64,000 nt of DNA from Pseudomonadota bacterium (GTDB lineage: Bacteria; Myxococcota_A; UBA796; GCA-2862545): NCBI GenBank assembly GCA_005776945.1, contig SXOB01000092.1, forward strand, positions 62,001 to 126,000, given 5' to 3'. The stretch's first letter is position 1, and the number at the start of each line of letters is the position of its first letter. Below, piece after piece: positions 59,473-64,000 of the stretch. The notes under the pieces were generated by a model that saw only the letters and a program-made list of their open reading frames with translations, was not told where the DNA came from and made no database searches. Both the position numbers and the translations under genes were made by a program.

Positions 59473-59956
59473 GTCGCGCCAGCTGATCGGCGGGCCCGAA
59501 AGACGTCTCCAGGACCCCGAACTCCCCATCTCTCACATCGCAGGCGTGCCGCCCGACGACGCGGACGGCCACCGTGGTTCGCAATTCGGTCGACAGCGCC
59601 TCGGCCAGCTTCACGGTGAGCTCTTCCTGCAGCCGCGGTGGCAATGCGTGCCACTCCGCGAGCCGACGAACGCTGCCGAGGCCCAGTCCTTTGCCCGTCG
59701 ACACGAAGCCTACGTCGATGCGCGCCGCGTAGGGCACGAGGTGGTGAGGGCACATTCCCGTGACGCCGATGGCCCGGAACGCGACGTACTGATCGACCGT
59801 AAGGTCCACGACGGTAAGCGTTGGCCGTAAGCCGATGGCTGCCCTGGCCTGCCAGCCCTCGAGCACACGTTCCGCCGTGCGCCCCATGGCCGGGTCCGAC
59901 GACCAGCCAAGGCGACCGAGAACTCCTCGAAGGTCGGCCACGTCGTCATGCGCCAT
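59462..59956 (-). CDS. GTP cyclohydrolase I-like protein (short)
   Basis: 164 residues from ATG 59956 (GGAGG, 7 nt). FolE-type T-fold with zinc ligands retained: 'MCPHHLVPYAARIDVGFV' (Cys and His) and 'RHACDVRDGEF' (His, Cys), plus 'LGSVRRLAEWHALPPRLQEELT'. FolE proteins are ~190-220 residues; the N-terminal helical part is abbreviated here. Could make dihydroneopterin triphosphate for folate or queuosine, but some homologues differ in substrate. Overlaps the MopE-like gene by 11 nt. Confidence 0.8.
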   Translation of the reverse strand: MAHDDVADLRGVLGRLGWSSDPAMGRTAERVLEGWQARAAIGLRPTLTVVDLTVDQYVAFRAIGVTGMCPHHLVPYAARIDVGFVSTGKGLGLGSVRRLAEWHALPPRLQEELTVKLAEALSTELRTTVAVRVVGRHACDVRDGEFGVLETSFGPADQLARLRA

Positions 59957-59994
59957 GCCACACCTCCTGAGATAGCGACCGCCGGGGCACGACC

Positions 59995-60438
59995 ATGGGA
60001 TTCCCGGACGGCATCGACATCTCGCACCCGTCGCGTCTGGACCGGTTGCGCGTAGCGTTCGCGGCCCAGGTCGCCAAGGACGTCACCGAGGCCGACGGCG
60101 TGCTGGATCTCGACGAGATCACGCTCATGATGCGGGTGTTTCCTTCGGCGCTGATGACGGCTTGCGGCTTCGTCGACGAGCGCGGAGAGCTCACCGCCGC
60201 CTTCCACGAACACCAGCGCGAAGCGGCCCGCATTCTCGTGATCGAGTTGGGCCTGGCGCTCAAGCTCGAATTGATCACCGTCTTCCATGCGGCTTGTTTC
60301 GCCGACGGCGAGTCGATGGACGCCGAGGTGGCCGTCCTTAAACGGGCTGCCACCCAACTTGGTGTCACCGACCACCAGCTCCAGCGCCATCTTCGGCTGC
60401 TGCGCGGCGAAGGAACGCCGGTCCCACCCGCGCGCTAG
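59995..60438 (+). CDS. TerB-like protein
   Basis: 147 residues, all-helical. Two TerB-type half motifs: 'VTEADGVLDLDEITLMMRVFP' and 'CFADGESMDAEVAVLKRAATQLGV', each an ADG followed by an acidic residue as in metal-chelating TerB folds. Cytoplasmic. TerB-like domains are linked to tellurite resistance and to membrane stress complexes; this one is stand-alone. Its stop codon shares CTAG with the convergent hydrolase gene. Divergent from the GTP cyclohydrolase-like gene. Confidence 0.7.
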   Translation: MGFPDGIDISHPSRLDRLRVAFAAQVAKDVTEADGVLDLDEITLMMRVFPSALMTACGFVDERGELTAAFHEHQREAARILVIELGLALKLELITVFHAACFADGESMDAEVAVLKRAATQLGVTDHQLQRHLRLLRGEGTPVPPAR

Positions 60439-61331
60439 GCCACACGGCCAAACAAACCCATCTGCTTGTGCGCGTCGTCGCGGGGCGCTTCACTGACGCG
60501 CGTGCGCCGCGTCGGAATGTCCCAACCCGCGTCGACGGCGAGACGCTCCGACGGCGCATCCTGAAGCGCGACGGTCACACCCAGGGACCGACCGCCCAAC
60601 GCGGCGTGGGCGGCCTCCAGGGCCACCTCAGGGCGGTTGTTTTCTTCCGACAGGTGGGCGAGCGCGACTTTGCGCAGGCGCCCCTCGGCGCCCGCCCGGA
60701 GCAGCTCCCCACCCTGAGCGTTGGACAGGTGCCCATGGGGGCCTTTGACGCGCGCTTTGAGCGACCACGGGTAGCTGCCGTCGAGCAACATCTGCAGGTC
60801 GTGGTTGAACTCGATGAGGGCCAGATCGACCTGCGCGAGGACCGTCTCGACGAGCCGAGTCGGGCGCCCGAGGTCGGTGACGACGGCGGCTCGGGTCGCG
60901 CCAAGCGACACCGCGTACCCGCACGGCTCGACCGTGTCGTGAGGAACCGCAAAGGGCTCAATCTCGAAACGCCCGATTCGGAAGGACTGGCCGGTATGGA
61001 CGCGCCGGCGGAGGGTCGGCACACATTGCGGAGGCAGGCCGTTGCGCGTCCCCATCGTCATGTAGAACGGGACCGCCTCCCCCTGCCGGACGACGAGCCG
61101 ATCGCTCAACCTGCGGGCCGCCCCTACGTGGTCGGCGTGTTCGTGGGTCACGAGGACAGCTTCGATATTCGCCCGAAGGCCGACGGCGTCCATGCGGCGC
61201 TCGATCTGCCTGGTCGAAAGCCCACAGTCGATGAGGACCCCACTCCGCTCGTCGCCGATGAACGTGCAATTGCCCCGGCTTCCAGAGGCCAGGGGCACCA
61301 GGATCAAGCGGTCGTGGGCAAGGTGGGACAT
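60435..61331 (-). CDS. Metallo-beta-lactamase-fold hydrolase (YycJ/COG1235 type)
   Basis: ATG 61331 gives 298 residues. 'LASGSRGNCTFIGD', 'LIDCGLSTRQIERRM' and metal-binding 'VTHEHADHVGAARRL' (HxHxDH), with 'PHDTVEPCGYAV', 'VVTDLGRP' and 'EFNHD' downstream, define the YycJ/ExoDNase-like MBL group; 'LAHLSEENN' near the end is also typical. Members include 5'-3' exonucleases in DNA repair, though activity here is not proven. Longer in-frame starts overlap the pfkA gene. Divergent from pfkA with 67 nt between starts. Confidence 0.87.
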   Translation of the reverse strand: MSHLAHDRLILVPLASGSRGNCTFIGDERSGVLIDCGLSTRQIERRMDAVGLRANIEAVLVTHEHADHVGAARRLSDRLVVRQGEAVPFYMTMGTRNGLPPQCVPTLRRRVHTGQSFRIGRFEIEPFAVPHDTVEPCGYAVSLGATRAAVVTDLGRPTRLVETVLAQVDLALIEFNHDLQMLLDGSYPWSLKARVKGPHGHLSNAQGGELLRAGAEGRLRKVALAHLSEENNRPEVALEAAHAALGGRSLGVTVALQDAPSERLAVDAGWDIPTRRTRVSEAPRDDAHKQMGLFGRVA

Positions 61332-61398
61332 GGGGAGGGAGGCGATCCGCGTAGCCTGGGGATCTGGACGCGGCCGCCCCGCCGCGCGATGCTCGCTC

Positions 61399-62496
61399 AT
61401 GTTGCGACGCATTGGCATTCTCACCGGTGGGGGCGATGCCCCAGGACTCAACGCCGTCATTCGCGCCTTCGTCAAGGCGGGTGTCCGACACCGCAACCTC
61501 GCGATCGTCGGGGTCGAAGACAGCTTCAATGGGCTCCTCGACACGCCACGTCGCCTTCGGACCCTGGATCTGCCGAGTTGCCGGGGCCTGTTGCACCTCG
61601 GTGGCACCGTCCTCGGCACGACCAACCGTGGCGACCCCTTCGCCTGGCCGTCCCCCGAAGGCTCGCGCGACCGTAGCCGCGCGCTCGCCGTGGCTGTGGC
61701 CGACGAAGGGATCGAAGGCCTCGTCGTCATCGGCGGCGACGGCACCCAGGCCATCGCTCACGGCTTGATGACGCGTGTCGGCATCCCCGTCATCGGTGTT
61801 CCCAAGACGATCGACAACGACCTGGCCGCGACCGATGTGACCTTCGGTTTCCAGTCCGCAGTCGACTGTGCGACGGACGCGCTGGACCGCCTCCATGCAA
61901 CGGCCGAGGCCCACGACCGCATCATGATCCTCGAAGTGATGGGGCGCGACGCCGGCCACATCGCGCTCCATGCCGGCGTCGCGGGCGGTGCGGACGTCAT
62001 CCTCGTGCCTGAGATCGCTTGGAATGCCGAGTCCGTCGCTGCGAAGATCAACGCACGTCGTGCCGTTGGACGCCCCTTCAGCCTCGTCGTCGTGGCCGAA
62101 GGCTCTCTACCCGACGACGGCGACGCCCGGCCCGCGCGCGAGCGCCTGCGGGCGGGTCACGGCGCTGGCGCCATCGCTGCGGCGGCGTTGCACAGGGTCC
62201 TCGATGCAGACATCCGCGTGACCGTCCTCGGCCACCTCCAGCGCGGCGGCAGCCCTGTCGCCGTCGACCGCATCCTGGCGACGCGCTTCGGCGTCCATGC
62301 CGCCAATCTGGCGGCCGAACGCCGCTGGGGTCGCCTCGTGGCCCTTCAGAACGGTGCCGTGGTCGACGTTCCGCTGGGGGACGCCGTTGGGGGCGTCCGC
62401 CTGCTCTCGCCGCAAACCGACCCGCTCGTTGCCGTGGCCCGCCAAACGGGAATCGCGTTTGGCGACGAACCTACGGCGTTTTCGGCGGAAGGTTGA
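61399..62496 (+). CDS. pfkA: 6-phosphofructokinase
   Basis: ATG 61399 (365 residues). 'GILTGGGDAPGLNAVIR' (ATP/PPi site), 'VIGGDGTQ' and 'PKTIDNDLAATDVTFGF', 'MGRDAGHIAL', 'LGHLQRGGSP'. At the phosphoryl-donor position the sequence is GGDG (Gly, ATP-type), but PKTIDND carries the Lys typical of PPi-type enzymes, so donor specificity is of the mixed or group III kind. Phosphorylates fructose 6-phosphate. The upstream frame extension overlaps the MBL gene and is not used. Its 3' end overlaps the opposing gene by 26 nt. Confidence 0.9.
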   Translation: MLRRIGILTGGGDAPGLNAVIRAFVKAGVRHRNLAIVGVEDSFNGLLDTPRRLRTLDLPSCRGLLHLGGTVLGTTNRGDPFAWPSPEGSRDRSRALAVAVADEGIEGLVVIGGDGTQAIAHGLMTRVGIPVIGVPKTIDNDLAATDVTFGFQSAVDCATDALDRLHATAEAHDRIMILEVMGRDAGHIALHAGVAGGADVILVPEIAWNAESVAAKINARRAVGRPFSLVVVAEGSLPDDGDARPARERLRAGHGAGAIAAAALHRVLDADIRVTVLGHLQRGGSPVAVDRILATRFGVHAANLAAERRWGRLVALQNGAVVDVPLGDAVGGVRLLSPQTDPLVAVARQTGIAFGDEPTAFSAEG

Positions 62497-62782
62497 GCTT
62501 CGACAAGTCGATGCCCGAAAGATCGATCTCCGGCGCAGCGACCGCGGGCGCCTCCTCGGTGACCGCATTGGCCTCGATCCACCCGTACGTGTTGCCGCGG
62601 CGAACCCGAAGCCGAGTGCCGTCTTCGCAGACCACGAAGACCATCTCACCAGCCGCGAGCAGCGGGCCAGCAATCTCGGCGTCGGCGAAGCGAAGCGACG
62701 GCGTTTCAGCGAGGGCGTAGCGGACCGAACCCGGGGGGTTGGGCCCAGCGAACGCGAGGACGGCGGCGAAGATCCACATCAT
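62471..62782 (-). CDS. Secreted hypothetical protein
   Basis: 103 residues; the ATG overlaps the upstream stop (ATGA). Signal MMWIFAAVLAFAGP is short and Trp-containing. Core 'VFVVCEDGTRLRVRRGNTYGWIEANAV' resembles a small SH3-like fold. The C-terminus ends in alternating 'DLSGIDLSKLNLPPK'. Unassigned. Last gene of the murG operon. Confidence 0.6.
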   Translation of the reverse strand: MMWIFAAVLAFAGPNPPGSVRYALAETPSLRFADAEIAGPLLAAGEMVFVVCEDGTRLRVRRGNTYGWIEANAVTEEAPAVAAPEIDLSGIDLSKLNLPPKTP

Positions 62783-63075
62783 GGCTCAGGCTTATCCTTG
62801 GGCGTCTCGTCGAGGGGCTTGAGCCGCAGCGAGATTTCTAGCGAATGGCTGCGCACAATGCGCACCAGCTCCTCTTTGAGCTGAAGGGCCTCAAGGTACG
62901 AACGTACCTCTCTGGCGACCAGCTTGACGGCTTCGTTCTTCGCCCGGTCGCCCGTGTCGAGGAGGCCCGACACGAGTTCGCGGGTGTCGCCCGCAAGGTC
63001 TTTGCGGTCCAACAATCGGCGCGCCGCCTTTCGAAGCCGAGCCAGCCGATCGTCATCTGCGTCGTCGTCGTTCAT
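62779..63075 (-). CDS. Small helical protein downstream of murG
   Basis: ATG 63075 overlaps murG's stop (ATGA); 98 residues. Highly charged, predicted coiled coil. 'DTGDRAKNEAVKLVAREVRSYLEALQLKEELVRIVRSHSLEISLRL' resembles a conserved hypothetical protein I recall in myxobacteria (pattern DexKNEAVRVVAREVRxFLE...SFEIxxEIRF). That recollection, not a search, is the basis. The frame extends much further upstream in murG but that part is a shadow. Co-translated with murG. Confidence 0.65.
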   Translation of the reverse strand: MNDDDADDDRLARLRKAARRLLDRKDLAGDTRELVSGLLDTGDRAKNEAVKLVAREVRSYLEALQLKEELVRIVRSHSLEISLRLKPLDETPKDKPEP

Positions 63076-64000
63076 GCGTCCCTCAGCAGCGATTCGACCA
63101 CGTCGGCGGCGCGCTCGGCGGCGTCGGGTCGCGCCAAGGACCGAGCCGCTTCGCCCATGGCGGTCCGACGGGCCTCGTCGCCGGCCAAGGCCAGTACCTG
63201 CGCCACTGCAGCCTCGAGGTCCATACCGGGTTCGAGAATCAGCTCCGCCGCCCCCGCCGAAACCAGCCCGCGCGCGTTTTCTTCCTGGTGATTCTCGGTC
63301 ACGTTGGGGCTCGGCACCAGCACGGAGGCCTTGCCAGCCGCGCAGAGTTCCGCGAGAGTGGAGCTTCCCGCCCGACCGACGACGAGGTCCGACGCCGCGT
63401 AGGCGAGGCGCATCTGGTCTTCGTAGCCCCGCACAACCACGCCCTCGGGGACAGTCCCGTAGGTGGCCAAGACACCGTCGAGGTTCTTCGGTCCCGTCAG
63501 ATGAAGCACTTGGACGCCACGGCCGGGCCTTCGAGAAAACGCCACGGCCATCTCGTTGATTCGCGCGGCGCCGAGCGACCCGCCCACAAATGTGACGACC
63601 GGTCGAAGGGCGTCGAAGCCGTACCGAGCGCGTCCCTCGGCCCGGTCGCCCGTACCGATGGCGGGGTGGACTGGCACGCCAACGACCGTTCGTGGCGCCG
63701 TTCCTGGTAGGCGATGGCGGGTCGCCTCGTAGGTCAGCAGAACCGCCTGCGCCACCCGCGCACACAGCCGGTTCGCCATGCCTGGAACCACGTTCGCCTC
63801 GTGCACGGCGCGCGGCCGACCCAACGTCCAGGCCGCAAGGACCGGTGGAGCCGAGATGTAGCCGCCGACGCCAAGGATCGCGTGGATTCCATCGTCGCGC
63901 AGCTGGCGTCGGACCTGCAGAACCGAACGCCCAAGGCCCCACAAGAATCGCAGGCGCCCGAGAATGCCGCCTCGTGGCAGCTGCGGCGCGACCAACGCGC
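63072..64000 (-). CDS. murG: MurG glycosyltransferase, 5'-truncated by window edge
   Basis: About 309 residues are visible; the N-terminus lies beyond 64000. 'GVGGYISAPPVLAAWTLGRPRAVHEANVVPGMANRLCAR' (HEANxxPG) and 'VTFVGGSLGAARINE' mark the two Rossmann halves, and 'GRAGSSTLAELCAAGKASVLVPSPNVTENHQEENAR' is the UDP-GlcNAc binding loop. Transfers GlcNAc to lipid I to form lipid II at the inner membrane. The first visible codons are in frame from the edge, and TTG 63995 is not a real start. Confidence 0.94.
   Translation of the reverse strand, partial: ALVAPQLPRGGILGRLRFLWGLGRSVLQVRRQLRDDGIHAILGVGGYISAPPVLAAWTLGRPRAVHEANVVPGMANRLCARVAQAVLLTYEATRHRLPGTAPRTVVGVPVHPAIGTGDRAEGRARYGFDALRPVVTFVGGSLGAARINEMAVAFSRRPGRGVQVLHLTGPKNLDGVLATYGTVPEGVVVRGYEDQMRLAYAASDLVVGRAGSSTLAELCAAGKASVLVPSPNVTENHQEENARGLVSAGAAELILEPGMDLEAAVAQVLALAGDEARRTAMGEAARSLARPDAAERAADVVESLLRDA

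Noticed and set aside
1-64000. Mobile elements, CRISPR arrays, rRNA genes, riboswitches, prophage
   Set aside because: I saw no transposase or integrase motif, repeat-spacer pattern, rRNA core sequence or known riboswitch core. Base composition and gene style look uniform across the window.

Overview
This is a high-GC, gene-dense bacterial chromosomal window with no mobile element, CRISPR array, rRNA or phage signature visible. The gene content points to Myxococcota or a close deltaproteobacterial relative. The evidence is a Hanks-type kinase fused to an AAA/TPR output module, a complete alternative complex III operon, MopE-type metal-binding and eight-cysteine-cluster lipoproteins, Hcp/Sel1 repeats, and a small coiled-coil protein behind murG of a kind I recall from myxobacteria. 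This assignment is inference from gene content. Many lipoproteins carry extremely short, Trp/Leu-rich signal sequences.

Layout. 1-7.4 kb: thioredoxin tail, YbiT-type ABC-F protein, then a lipoprotein / pseudokinase / giant kinase-ATPase-TPR cluster. 7.5-16.2 kb: SufT, glutaredoxin, an outer-membrane barrel with TSP3-like repeats, small secreted and zinc-ribbon proteins, PilZ, an Hcp-like Sel1 lipoprotein, and a flavin amine-oxidase/membrane-protein pair behind a tandem palindromic operator. 16.2-18.6 kb (minus strand): FG-GAP lipoprotein, membrane protein, GreB-type factor. 18.6-28.3 kb: an apparent seven-gene operon that opens with a histidine kinase, carries two paralogous PPC-like lipoproteins and then the cognate-looking response regulator, and continues through a hydrolase and two uncharacterised proteins, with 4-nt overlaps at the last four junctions. 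28.3-31.1 kb (minus): pentapeptide-repeat protein and two small partners. 31.2-35.8 kb: pyruvate-dehydrogenase-type operon (E1alpha, E1beta, E2, E3). 35.9-42 kb: DUF4259-like protein, a degenerate PurF homologue coupled to purC, a CoaC-like flavoprotein, HolA, rpsU. 42-50.8 kb: TlpA-like and esterase-like lipoproteins, PlsC, tRNA-Ala(GGC), a di-heme peroxidase, a lone Trypco1-like protein, and a five-gene minus-strand operon containing rsmD and meaB. 50.9-59.5 kb: actABCDEF plus a MopE-like protein. 59.5-64 kb: short GTP cyclohydrolase I-like protein, TerB-like protein, MBL-fold hydrolase, phosphofructokinase, and a murG operon running off the window.

How genes work together. The act operon would oxidise quinol and pass electrons to soluble carriers. 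The PDH operon would feed acetyl-CoA. The kinase clusters and the two-component operon look like envelope-sensing systems. Start codons are mostly GTG or ATG and many are translationally coupled. At least eight convergent gene pairs overlap at their 3' ends, two of them sharing one CTAG as both stop codons. No intergenic gap exceeds 300 bases.
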